Shown here piece by piece: positions 35,850 to 43,629 of a DNA stretch of 64,000 nt (position 1 is its first letter; each line of letters begins with the position of its first letter). Under the pieces are notes generated by a model. That model was not told the origin of the DNA. It ran no database searches and saw only the letters and a program-made list of their open reading frames with translations. Origin of the DNA: Aerococcus sanguinicola (GTDB taxonomy: Bacteria; Bacillota; Bacilli; Lactobacillales; Aerococcaceae); NCBI RefSeq assembly GCF_001543145.1, contig NZ_CP014160.1:1178001-1242000 (forward strand), in the 5' to 3' direction. The translations under genes and the position numbers were made by a program.

Positions 35850-36641
35850 ATGGTAATTGAACAATCCAACCTTGGCCAGGCATTAGACCAGGCCGAGCCT
35901 TTATTTGAACTCAAAAATATCAACAAGTATTACGGCGAAGGAGAAAACCGTGTCCATGTCCTGAAAGATGTGAACTTATCCGTCTATGACGGGGAATTCA
36001 TTACCGTTATGGGGCCCTCTGGATCGGGGAAGTCTACTTTGATTAATGTGATTGGTTTTTTGGATAACCAATTCGAAGGGTCCTATCTCTTCCATAATGA
36101 GCCGCTCAAGCAGCGGACGGACCAGGAAGTCTCGCATTTGCGCAATAGCTATGTGGGCTTTATCTTTCAAAGCTTTAACTTAATCCAAAATATGACGGTC
36201 GCCGATAACGTTCGTCTGCCCCTGCTTTATAGTGGCTTGAGGACCGGACAGACCCATGAACGGGTCCAAGAAGCCTTGGAACGGGTAGGTTTAGGAGACA
36301 AGGGCAAGTCCAAACCCTATGAGTTATCGGGTGGCCAGCGCCAGCGGGTGGCCATTGCCCGTGCCCTGGTCAATCGACCCAAATTTATCATTGCGGATGA
36401 GCCGACCGGGGCCTTGGATACCAAGACCTCGCGGATGATTATGGATATCATTTCTTCTCTCCACCGCCAGGAAGGGGTGACCATCCTGATGGTTACCCAC
36501 GATCCGACTCTCCAGGAATATGCGGACCGCCACATTACCATTGTGGACGGGGCCATTCATTCAGATGGAACGGATATCATCATGCCCCAAGCCTATGAAC
36601 AATTAATGGCAGGCGGCGATCCAGCGGAAGGAGGGGACTAG
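35850..36641 (+). CDS. MacB-type ABC transporter ATPase
   Basis: 263 aa. Walker A GPSGSGKSTLINVIG (about 55-69), Q-loop FQSFNLI, signature ELSGGQRQRVAIARAL (about 156-171), Walker B FIIADEPTGALDTKT and H-switch VTHDP. It belongs to the LolD/MacB group that powers tripartite or mechanotransmission exporters. It lies between the adaptor and the permease; its TAG abuts the permease ATG. The substrate could be a peptide, antibiotic or lipid and cannot be told from sequence. Confidence 0.92.
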   Translation: MVIEQSNLGQALDQAEPLFELKNINKYYGEGENRVHVLKDVNLSVYDGEFITVMGPSGSGKSTLINVIGFLDNQFEGSYLFHNEPLKQRTDQEVSHLRNSYVGFIFQSFNLIQNMTVADNVRLPLLYSGLRTGQTHERVQEALERVGLGDKGKSKPYELSGGQRQRVAIARALVNRPKFIIADEPTGALDTKTSRMIMDIISSLHRQEGVTILMVTHDPTLQEYADRHITIVDGAIHSDGTDIIMPQAYEQLMAGGDPAEGGD

Positions 36642-37862
36642 ATGCGTTTTAGTGAAATATTAAAGTCCTCCCTAGCAACCATGCGGATGAACGGACGACG
36701 GACTTTCCTGACTATGATCGGCATTGTCATCGGGATTGCCGCGGTTATTACCATCATGAGCCTCGGGAACGGTTTTCAAAAAGAAACGATGGATTCCCTG
36801 ACGGATGATAAGGAAGGCCGGGTGAGCCAGAATTTACTCTTCCAACCGACTGACCAGAACTTCGATTCCTCGAAGACCAAGGTCTACACCCCACAGGATA
36901 TCCAATTGGTCGAAGATTTCGAGGGGGTTAGTGAGGCCAAGGTTGACGATGAAGACAATGGTATGCCGACCAATGTGACGGTTAAAATAGGCAAAGAGAC
37001 TAAGTCCCAACCGGTCCGGCCTTTTAAGGAAACATCTGATAACTTGGTCGCTGGCCGTAATTTGAATCCAAGTGATTCAGAAAGTTATGCTCGTAATGTC
37101 CTTATCAGTCAGAACTTGGCTGAAAAATATTTTGGTCAGGCAAAGGAGGCTGTGGATAAGAACCTCAGCATTAATGGTAAGAACTTTACGATTGTGGGTG
37201 TCTTTGAAAGTCAGGGGCCGGCCACGAATGAGAGCGCTGGCGCCTTCTCGATCAGCAGTGGACCTGAAATCAAGATGCCAGAGAAGACCATGGAGATCTA
37301 TAATCTGATTGATCGTGGCAGCCTGTCCCTCAAAGTTTATTTTGAGGAGGGGGTTGACTCCAAGAAGATTATGGATGATATTGTCGATAAGCTGAATTCA
37401 GAAGGCAGCAAGATGCAGAAGGGCCAGTATATGTTCTTCGATATGTCTAAGATGCTGGAAGGGGTCGGCGATACTTTGAATATGGTGACCTACTTCATCT
37501 CGGCTGTTGCCGGAATTTCCCTATTGATTGCAGGGGTTGGGGTCATGAATATGATGTATATTTCCGTCTCTGAACGGACCCAAGAAATCGGTATCCGTCG
37601 CTCACTCGGGGCCACCCAGTCCAATATCCAAAAACAATTCCTCTTTGAAGGCATTGCCATCACCACAGTCGGAGGCGTGGTCGGCTATATCCTCGGTATC
37701 CTGCTGGCCCACCTCATCGCCAGCTTCCTCCCCTTCGGCGCCTCCGTCGACTTTGGCACCGCCTTATTAGCCGTACTAATCTCTGTCCTCATCGGTATCG
37801 TCTTCAGCGTCTTCCCAGCCCGGGCCGCCGCCCAGAAGAACGTCGTTGAAATATTAAGATAG
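36642..37862 (+). CDS. MacB-type ABC transporter permease (FtsX-like)
   Basis: 406 aa. One N-terminal membrane helix (RTFLTMIGIVIGIAAVITIMSLG, residues 20-42), a large extracellular MacB_PCD domain (about 45-270), and three C-terminal helices (about 285-310, 332-360, 370-395) ending ARAAAQKNVVEILR, as in all MacB/FtsX permeases. Together with the two upstream genes it makes a complete export system. The stop TAG shares its last base with the first G of GGGTGTGAG, the start of a family A array. Confidence 0.92.
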   Translation: MRFSEILKSSLATMRMNGRRTFLTMIGIVIGIAAVITIMSLGNGFQKETMDSLTDDKEGRVSQNLLFQPTDQNFDSSKTKVYTPQDIQLVEDFEGVSEAKVDDEDNGMPTNVTVKIGKETKSQPVRPFKETSDNLVAGRNLNPSDSESYARNVLISQNLAEKYFGQAKEAVDKNLSINGKNFTIVGVFESQGPATNESAGAFSISSGPEIKMPEKTMEIYNLIDRGSLSLKVYFEEGVDSKKIMDDIVDKLNSEGSKMQKGQYMFFDMSKMLEGVGDTLNMVTYFISAVAGISLLIAGVGVMNMMYISVSERTQEIGIRRSLGATQSNIQKQFLFEGIAITTVGGVVGYILGILLAHLIASFLPFGASVDFGTALLAVLISVLIGIVFSVFPARAAAQKNVVEILR

Positions 37863-38110
37863 GGTGTGAGCAGTTGCGTTCAGGCTTGAATGACTGGAGC
37901 CCAAGCGGAAAAGGCCGGCTTTAGCTGGTCGTTCCGATTGGGTGAAGTCACTTCAAGACTGCAACTGCGAACCCGACTATAGGGTGTGAGCAAGAGCGTT
38001 TAGCTTTGGATGCTTGGAGGCCAAACGGAAAAGACCTACTTTAGCCGGTCGCCCTTTTTGCTGAAGCCAGTCCCTTTCTGCCTTTGTGATTTCAACTACT
38101 CAGGGTCAGA
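37862..38110 (+). repeat. Family A hairpin array, 2 units, 3' of the permease gene
   Basis: Unit 1 (37862-37981) pairs CAGTTGC with GCAACTG, CTTGAA with TTCAAG, GACT with AGTC, and CCCAA with TTGGG around a GGCCGGCTTTAGCTGGTC core. Unit 2 starts at 37982 with the 5' half CAAGAGCGTTTAGCTTTGG, yet its 3' half is CCCTTTCTGCCTTTGTG, which does not pair with it: a chimeric or decayed unit. Orientation is the same as the gene. Confidence 0.85.
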
Positions 38111-38136
38111 GTAAGACCTAAAAAATAACGACCAAC

Positions 38137-38405
38137 GAACAAGCTAGCAAGTATCGATTTTCTTGCTGGCTTGTTTTATTATTGAGAATAAGATTTTTGA
38201 ACAAGCAACTTGCGAATAGCGGTCCAATTAGCAAATTATATTAGTTGAACTCGCGAATACCAGAATCAATAGCAAGTTCGTGGCTGGCTACTTGCAAACG
38301 GGGCTTTCGATAGCAAGTTGGCAGTCGTCTATTTGCGAATGGCCCCTCAAATGCAAGTAGCCGCTAGGGAACTTGCAAACAAGATCTCTGTTAGTAAGTT
38401 GACCA
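38137..38405. repeat. Family C repeat region with hairpin
   Basis: Starts with the hairpin AACAAGCTAGCAAG / CTTGCTGGCTTGTT (38138-38175), followed by TTATT, which may act as a terminator for the MacAB-like operon. Then come about eight alternating AGCAAGTT and ACTTGCGAAT motifs to 38405. Same family as 400-566 and 41385-41505. Confidence 0.7.
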
Positions 38406-38486
38406 CCCAGTTCTTATAAAATAAGTTTTAAAAACAAAGGTTTGCCTAAAGCTCAAATCAGCTTTTCCTAAGGGCACGTCTGCACA

Positions 38487-38515
38487 TTGTTCAGGGCTCA
38501 GATATTTGCTACAAT
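38487..38515 (+). promoter_or_regulatory. tsaB operon promoter
   Basis: TTGTTC (38487-38492), 17 bp, TACAAT (38510-38515), about 37 bp before the tsaB start. Confidence 0.65.
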
Positions 38516-38552
38516 AAGAGCTGTGAATAGTCAAATTAGAGAGGGTGCTAAG

Positions 38553-39287
38553 ATGCGTTTTTTAGCGATTGATAGTGCGACGCTATCCCTGAGCCTGGCC
38601 CTGCTGGAGGACCAGACGCTGATCAGTGAGATAACCACCAATACCAAAATTAAACATTCTACCCAGCTCCTGCCCTTGGTCCAGACCATGATGGAGACAG
38701 TAGCTTGGCGACCTGAGGACCTGGAAGGGGTTATTGTTTCCAAGGGACCTGGTTCTTACACAGGACTTCGGATTGGGGTCACAGTGGCCAAGGTCCTGGC
38801 TTCTACCCTGGGGATTCCCCTATACTCCGTGCCTAGCCTTCTCGCCTTGGCTGCCAATGTTAGAGCCCAAAAAGCTTTGGTCTTGCCCTTCTTCGATGCC
38901 CGCCGGCAGACGGTTTTTGCGGCGGCTTACTTGAAGGATGGTCAGGCTTGGACAGCTCTTGAAGAGGTTAAGCACGGTGCTTTTTCCGATTGCTTGGCTG
39001 CCTGGGAAGACCGCTTAGATGACTATGACCAGGTTTACTTTATCAGCCCGGACCTGGCTAGCTATGAGGAGGCGCTGGCGCCTATTTTATTCCGTCACGA
39101 CCATTGTCACTTGGCGGCGCCAGAGGATCGGTTGATCTATGCTCACAAGATGGTCCAGCTGCCCCTGACTTTAGAAGATGTGGATACCTTCCTGCCCGAT
39201 TATGCCAAATTAGCTGAAGCAGAAGAAAACTGGCGGGAGAAAAACCCCGGTCATGATGGGGAAACTTATGTTGAAAGAGCGGATTAA
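38553..39287 (+). CDS. tsaB: tRNA t6A biosynthesis protein TsaB
   Basis: 244 aa from the ATG at 38553. N-terminal MRFLAIDSATLSLSLALLED, then EGVIVSKGPGSYTGLRIGVTVAK (about 61-83) is the TsaB signature of the ASKHA fold. TsaB is the non-catalytic partner of TsaD in making N6-threonylcarbamoyladenosine at position 37 of ANN-decoding tRNAs. Upstream in-frame starts overlap the promoter. The downstream acetyltransferase starts inside its 3' end. Confidence 0.92.
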   Translation: MRFLAIDSATLSLSLALLEDQTLISEITTNTKIKHSTQLLPLVQTMMETVAWRPEDLEGVIVSKGPGSYTGLRIGVTVAKVLASTLGIPLYSVPSLLALAANVRAQKALVLPFFDARRQTVFAAAYLKDGQAWTALEEVKHGAFSDCLAAWEDRLDDYDQVYFISPDLASYEEALAPILFRHDHCHLAAPEDRLIYAHKMVQLPLTLEDVDTFLPDYAKLAEAEENWREKNPGHDGETYVERAD

Positions 39288-39858
39288 CCAATACTTTAGC
39301 TGGCTAGACCACTTATTTAGAGCGCCCCAAGCTGACTTGTTGGACCGCATTGAAGTCCGACAAGAAGAAGGGGTCTTGGCTTCTGGTCTAGCTTTCAGTT
39401 TGCGTTTATCCGACCAGACGGCCTTGAAACAGATGGTTGACTTGGAAAAATTAGCTTATGGCAAGGTCATGTGGGGGATGAAGGATTTCTACCGGGACAT
39501 GGTGGGGCGGCCGGATACTTTTTATCTCCAGGCTTTTTCCCATGGCGTCCTCTTGGCTTTTATTGCTTGCCGGGAAGAGCCTGATCATCTCCATGTGTCT
39601 AATTTCATGGTGGCCCCTAGTTGCCAGGGTCAAGGTTTGGGTAGTTACTTATTGAAAGAAGCAAAACACTTGGCCCAACAAGTTGGCCTCCAAGAAATTC
39701 AATTGGAGGTCCGCCAATCCAATAGGCAGGCCCAAGCTTTTTACCGGGCGCGGGGCTTTCAACGCTTGAAGACCCGGCACTTTTACTATCACGATAACCG
39801 TGAACATGCCGACTTGCTGGCTTGGCGCTTTGAGGAGGCTGACTCCAAACATGATTAA
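39268..39858 (+). CDS. GNAT-family N-acetyltransferase (first of two)
   Basis: 196 aa. The GNAT domain occupies the C-terminal 150 residues: VSNFMVAPSCQGQGLGSYLLKEAKHLA (about 113-139) is the acetyl-CoA-binding V/QxxGxG/A motif, and EVRQSNRQAQAFYRARGF (about 147-164) is the usual RimI-like ending. The N-terminal 45 residues are extra compared with RimI. Overlaps tsaB by 20 bp. Start choice is uncertain (39253, 39256 or 39268). Confidence 0.8.
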   Translation: MLKERINQYFSWLDHLFRAPQADLLDRIEVRQEEGVLASGLAFSLRLSDQTALKQMVDLEKLAYGKVMWGMKDFYRDMVGRPDTFYLQAFSHGVLLAFIACREEPDHLHVSNFMVAPSCQGQGLGSYLLKEAKHLAQQVGLQEIQLEVRQSNRQAQAFYRARGFQRLKTRHFYYHDNREHADLLAWRFEEADSKHD

Positions 39859-40285
39859 ACGATTAGAGCTAGGGGCTGGACAAGCAATTTGGATGGTTTT
39901 GGAAGCTGCTTATCCCCAGCCACCGACTTGGACCGTTGAAGCCCTCGACCACTTTCTCAGTCGCCCCCATGCCCAGGTCTTTGCTTATTATGAAGAAGAA
40001 ACTTTGCTTGCTTTGGCTCAGTTTCAGTTCTTAGCAGGTGAAGCCGAACTGCTGAATCTGGCGGTATTGCCTAACTTTCAGCGGAAAGGCTTGGGAGAGA
40101 CCCTCCTAAGAGAAGGAATCAGCCAATTGAAGGTCCTAGGGTTGGAACGTATTTTTTTAGAGGTGCGCGCAAACAATCGCTCGGCCCAGGCCCTCTACCA
40201 GAAACTGGGCTTCGACCGGCTAGCGGTCCGTCCCAACTATTACCAGGATGGGGAAGATGCCTGGATTTATTGTTTATTAGTCTAA
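39851..40285 (+). CDS. rimI: Ribosomal-protein-alanine N-acetyltransferase RimI-like
   Basis: 144 aa, compact RimI size. [28 protein letters not shown] (about 78-105), then [30 protein letters not shown] (about 114-143) are very close to the RimI consensus. RimI acetylates the N-terminus of ribosomal protein S18, and its gene commonly sits between tsaB and tsaD. The ATG overlaps the end of the previous gene. A second GNAT gene just upstream makes a tandem pair; this copy is the better RimI candidate. Confidence 0.85.
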   Translation: MIKRLELGAGQAIWMVLEAAYPQPPTWTVEALDHFLSRPHAQVFAYYEEETLLALAQFQFLAGEAELLNLAVLPNFQRKGLGETLLREGISQLKVLGLERIFLEVRANNRSAQALYQKLGFDRLAVRPNYYQDGEDAWIYCLLV

Positions 40286-40304
40286 AGATAGAAAAGGTGA
40301 GAAG

Positions 40305-41321
40305 ATGTCAGTAACCCTATTAGCGATTGAATCGAGTTGTGACGAGACAGGGGCTGCGATTATTCGTGACGGCAAGGACTGCCTGGCCAATATCGTAGCC
40401 ACCCAGGTCAAAAGTCACATGCGCTTTGGTGGGGTGGTTCCGGAAATTGCCAGCCGCCACCATGTGGAACAAATTACACAAATTGTGGACCTAGCCTTTG
40501 AAGAGGCTGGATTGACTTGGGAAGAAATTGACGGGATTGCGGTGACCAAGGGCCCAGGTTTGGTGGGTTCTCTCTTAATTGGGATTACCGCAGCCAAGGC
40601 ACTAGCCTTTGCCCATGACAAGCCCTTGCTTGGTGTCAACCATATTGCAGGCCATATCTACGCCAATCAACTGGTTCAAGCCATGGCCTTTCCCTTGCTT
40701 GCCTTGGTGGTGAGTGGTGGGCATACGGAATTGGTTTATATGCCAGAAGATGGCGTCTTTGAGAAGTTCGGAGATACCCGTGATGATGCAGTTGGGGAGG
40801 CTTATGATAAGGTAGGCCGCTTGCTCGACCTGCCTTATCCGGGTGGCAAGCGGATGGATGAATTGGCCCAGGAAGGTCAGGATACTTATGCCTATCCCCG
40901 TCCCATGCTCGATGAAGATAATTTTGATTTCAGCTTTAGTGGGCTGAAATCGGCCGTTATTAACCACCTTCACAATGCTGACCAACGCGGGGAAGAGCTT
41001 GTTAAAGAAGATGTGGCGGCTTCCTTCCAAGCCGCAGCAGTAGAAGTCCTCGTTGAAAAAACCTGCCGGGCCCTGGATGAATATCCTGTTAAGCAGCTCT
41101 TAGTGGCTGGTGGGGTAGCAGCTAACAGTGGCTTGCGCCGCGAGCTCCAAGCGGCCCTAGCTGACCGCCATCCAGAAGTGACGCTTTACTTCCCACCCCT
41201 CAAATATTGTGGTGATAATGCAGCCATGATTGGTGCGGCTGCTTATAGCCTCTACCAAAAAGGCGCCTTCGCTAATTTGAGCTTGGATGCTGTGCCAGGC
41301 TTGGATATTAGCGATTCTTAA
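40305..41321 (+). CDS. tsaD: tRNA N6-threonylcarbamoyladenosine transferase TsaD
   Basis: 338 aa. Catalytic subunit that transfers the threonylcarbamoyl group to A37. Signatures: [15 protein letters not shown] (about 6-20), [21 protein letters not shown] (about 110-121) with the two metal-binding histidines, [20 protein letters not shown], and AVAANSGLR near the C-terminus. Preceded by AAAAGGTGAG. Ends the tsaB-GNAT-rimI-tsaD unit at a strong terminator. Confidence 0.96.
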   Translation: MSVTLLAIESSCDETGAAIIRDGKDCLANIVATQVKSHMRFGGVVPEIASRHHVEQITQIVDLAFEEAGLTWEEIDGIAVTKGPGLVGSLLIGITAAKALAFAHDKPLLGVNHIAGHIYANQLVQAMAFPLLALVVSGGHTELVYMPEDGVFEKFGDTRDDAVGEAYDKVGRLLDLPYPGGKRMDELAQEGQDTYAYPRPMLDEDNFDFSFSGLKSAVINHLHNADQRGEELVKEDVAASFQAAAVEVLVEKTCRALDEYPVKQLLVAGGVAANSGLRRELQAALADRHPEVTLYFPPLKYCGDNAAMIGAAAYSLYQKGAFANLSLDAVPGLDISDS

Positions 41322-41338
41322 CAATGCTGAGAAATGAT

Positions 41339-41386
41339 AAAACCACTCTCTTTACTCTTAGCCGAGTGAAGAGAGTGGTTTTATTT
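41339..41386. terminator. Intrinsic terminator after tsaD
   Basis: AAAACCACTCTCTT pairs with AAGAGAGTGGTTTT, extended by ACTC/GAGT; T-rich on plus (TTTTATTTT). Confidence 0.93.
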
Positions 41387-41505
41387 TGTAGCTTGTTAAT
41401 AGTGTAGGCAAAGGGCGAACTGGCTTTCTGGTCCCTAGTTCGCAAGTTATTCGTCCATAATTAAAAACAAGCTAGCAAGTGGTTCTCTGTTTGCTAGCTT
41501 GTCTC
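41385..41505. repeat. Family C repeat with hairpin between convergent genes
   Basis: A few AGTTCGCAAGTT-type motifs precede the hairpin ACAAGCTAGCAA / TTTGCTAGCTTGT (41467-41502). It lies 23 bp from the ABC-F stop and may terminate that gene. Confidence 0.65.
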
Positions 41506-41527
41506 TTTAGTCTCAAGTTTCAACGGC

Positions 41528-43459
41528 CTACAATTGACTGAGCAATTCTTCCCATTGGTCCATGAGTTCTTGGTGCTGGGCCTTGAGGGGTTCGAGTTGG
41601 GCGTTGAGATCGAGGATTTGGGCGTTGTCTTGGTAGACTTCGGGTTTGGCCATTTCCTGCTCGATGGCTTGGATTTGTTCTTCGATTTGGGTGATTTCTT
41701 CTTCGCATTGGTCGACGAGACGCTGTTGGCGGCGTTGTTCGCGTTGTTTTTGTTTATTTTCTTCGTAGCTGAGCTTGCCCGAAGACTTCTCTTCGACTTT
41801 TTTGGCTGGGTCTTGACCAGTGTCTTGGGCGGCTTGCCGGGCTTCTTCTTCGGCCTTTTTGGCGAGGTAGTAGTCATAGTCGCCCAAGTAGAGCTTACTG
41901 CCTTCTGCTGAGATTTCGAGCACTTCGGTAGCTAGGCGGTTGATAAAGTAGCGGTCGTGGCTGACAAAAAGCAGGGTGCCATCATAATCGATCAGGGCAT
42001 TCTCTAAAACTTCTTTGGAGTCAATATCCAAGTGGTTGGTGGGTTCGTCAAGGACCAGGAAGTTGTCGTGGTCCAAGGCGAGTTTGGCCAGTTCCAAGCG
42101 GGCTTTTTCACCACCGCTGAGACCATGGACGGGTTTCTCAACATCACTTCCGCTAAAGAGGAAGCTGCCCAGGATGGTCCTAATGTCTTGTTCATTCATA
42201 CTGGGGTGTTCATCCCAGAGTTCGTGGAGGACGTCCTTTTTGGAATTGAGATTGCCTAGCTCTTGGTCGTAGTAGCCTAGGCTCACATTGGTTCCAAGTT
42301 GGTAGTCGCCCTTTAATGCTGGGATTTGTCCCGTAATGGTTTTGAGCAAGGTAGACTTGCCGACGCCATTTGGACCGACAATGGCCAGGGCCTTCTGTTT
42401 ACGTAAATCGATATTAATCGGATAGGACAGGCAGTCGTCATAACCGATGGCCAGGTCATCGACCGTGAGAACGACATTGCCGCTCGACTTTTCCGTAGAG
42501 AATTGGATACGGGCTGAGCGTTCGTCCTGTTGGGGGCGGTCTAGCTTGTCCATTCGCTCCAGCTGCTTGCGTCGACTCTGGGCCATCTTGGTAGTAGAAG
42601 CCCGGACCAGGTTGCGGGCAATATAGTCTTCTAACTTATGGATTTCTTTTTGTTGCTTCTCATAGGCCTTCATTTGGGTCTCTAGGCGGACCGCTTTTTC
42701 CTTCAAGTAGAAGCTATAATTTCCGGCATAGTGTTCGATGCCGTGGTGGGTCATTTCATAGGTTTCGTTGGTGACATGGTCGAGGAAGTAGCGGTCGTGG
42801 CTGACGATCAAGAGGGCGCCGGGATACTTGGGCAGGTAGCCTTCCAACCAGTTGAGGGTATCGATATCCAAGTGGTTGGTTGGTTCATCCAGGATCAGGA
42901 TGTCCCGCTTCTCTAGGAGCACCTTGGCTAAGGCCAACCGGGTCCGCTGCCCACCAGACATCTGTGAAATGGGCTGGTCGTACATATCCTCGGGGAAGCG
43001 GAAGCCGTGGAGGACCATGCGGATCTCCGAATCATAGCTATAGGCGTTGCGCTGGTTGATTTCTTCTTGGAGCTGGTCATAGGTCTTCAGTGCTTGTTCA
43101 TAGCGATCAGGGTCTTGGATGACAGCTTCATCGGCCAGGACCATGGCCGCTTCATTGGCCTGGTCAATCAAGGCCAAGTCTTCCGTGAAGACGCTCTTCA
43201 TCTCTTCATAGGCTGTCCGTTCGCTGTTGACGGCGGAGTGCTGGTCCATATAGGCAATCCGGGTTCCCTTGCGCTGGGAAACGGTACCTTGGTCTGGACT
43301 CTCAATGCCTGCTAGGATCTTCAGTAGGGTCGATTTACCGGTACCGTTTCTACCGACTAGACCAATGCGACTGTTATCTTGAACTGTAATTTGAATGTCT
43401 TCAAAAAGGGTCTCAGCCCCAAAATGTCGGGCTAAATTGGAACCTTGTAAAAGAATCAT
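41528..43459 (-). CDS. ABC-F family ATPase (YdiF-like)
   Basis: 643 aa, two ATPase domains on one chain without membrane helices. Domain 1: GLVGRNGTGKSTLLKILAG (about 33-51), MSGGQRTRLALAKVLLEKRDILILDEPTNHLD. Linker region about 245-320 is charged and helical. Domain 2: IVGPNGVGKSTLLKTITG, LSGGEKARLELAKLALDHDNFLVLDEPTNHLD. The C-terminal 110 residues are a coiled coil (KQKQREQRRQQRLVDQCEEEITQIEEQ). ABC-F proteins act on the ribosomal E site in translation control or antibiotic protection; length and tail fit the housekeeping YdiF/Uup group. ATG with AAGGAGG. Confidence 0.92.
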   Translation of the reverse strand: MILLQGSNLARHFGAETLFEDIQITVQDNSRIGLVGRNGTGKSTLLKILAGIESPDQGTVSQRKGTRIAYMDQHSAVNSERTAYEEMKSVFTEDLALIDQANEAAMVLADEAVIQDPDRYEQALKTYDQLQEEINQRNAYSYDSEIRMVLHGFRFPEDMYDQPISQMSGGQRTRLALAKVLLEKRDILILDEPTNHLDIDTLNWLEGYLPKYPGALLIVSHDRYFLDHVTNETYEMTHHGIEHYAGNYSFYLKEKAVRLETQMKAYEKQQKEIHKLEDYIARNLVRASTTKMAQSRRKQLERMDKLDRPQQDERSARIQFSTEKSSGNVVLTVDDLAIGYDDCLSYPINIDLRKQKALAIVGPNGVGKSTLLKTITGQIPALKGDYQLGTNVSLGYYDQELGNLNSKKDVLHELWDEHPSMNEQDIRTILGSFLFSGSDVEKPVHGLSGGEKARLELAKLALDHDNFLVLDEPTNHLDIDSKEVLENALIDYDGTLLFVSHDRYFINRLATEVLEISAEGSKLYLGDYDYYLAKKAEEEARQAAQDTGQDPAKKVEEKSSGKLSYEENKQKQREQRRQQRLVDQCEEEITQIEEQIQAIEQEMAKPEVYQDNAQILDLNAQLEPLKAQHQELMDQWEELLSQL

Positions 43460-43629
43460 TGTCTAGCCTCCTTCTAAAATACTATTCCTAGTTTAGCATA
43501 ATTCCGCCACAGGGACGACTAACAAAATTTCGCTTAGCTTGTGAAAGGCTTTGCAAAAATAACTTTATCCCTTAAAATAGACTTATGGTGTGCTTAAAAT
43601 CATTCAAATAAATAATAAGGAGCGATTCA

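Noticed and set aside
37862-38110. Family A units as ordinary intrinsic terminators
   Set aside because: Stems are long and bulged, without a following T-tract, and terminators or terminator-like hairpins are present further downstream.
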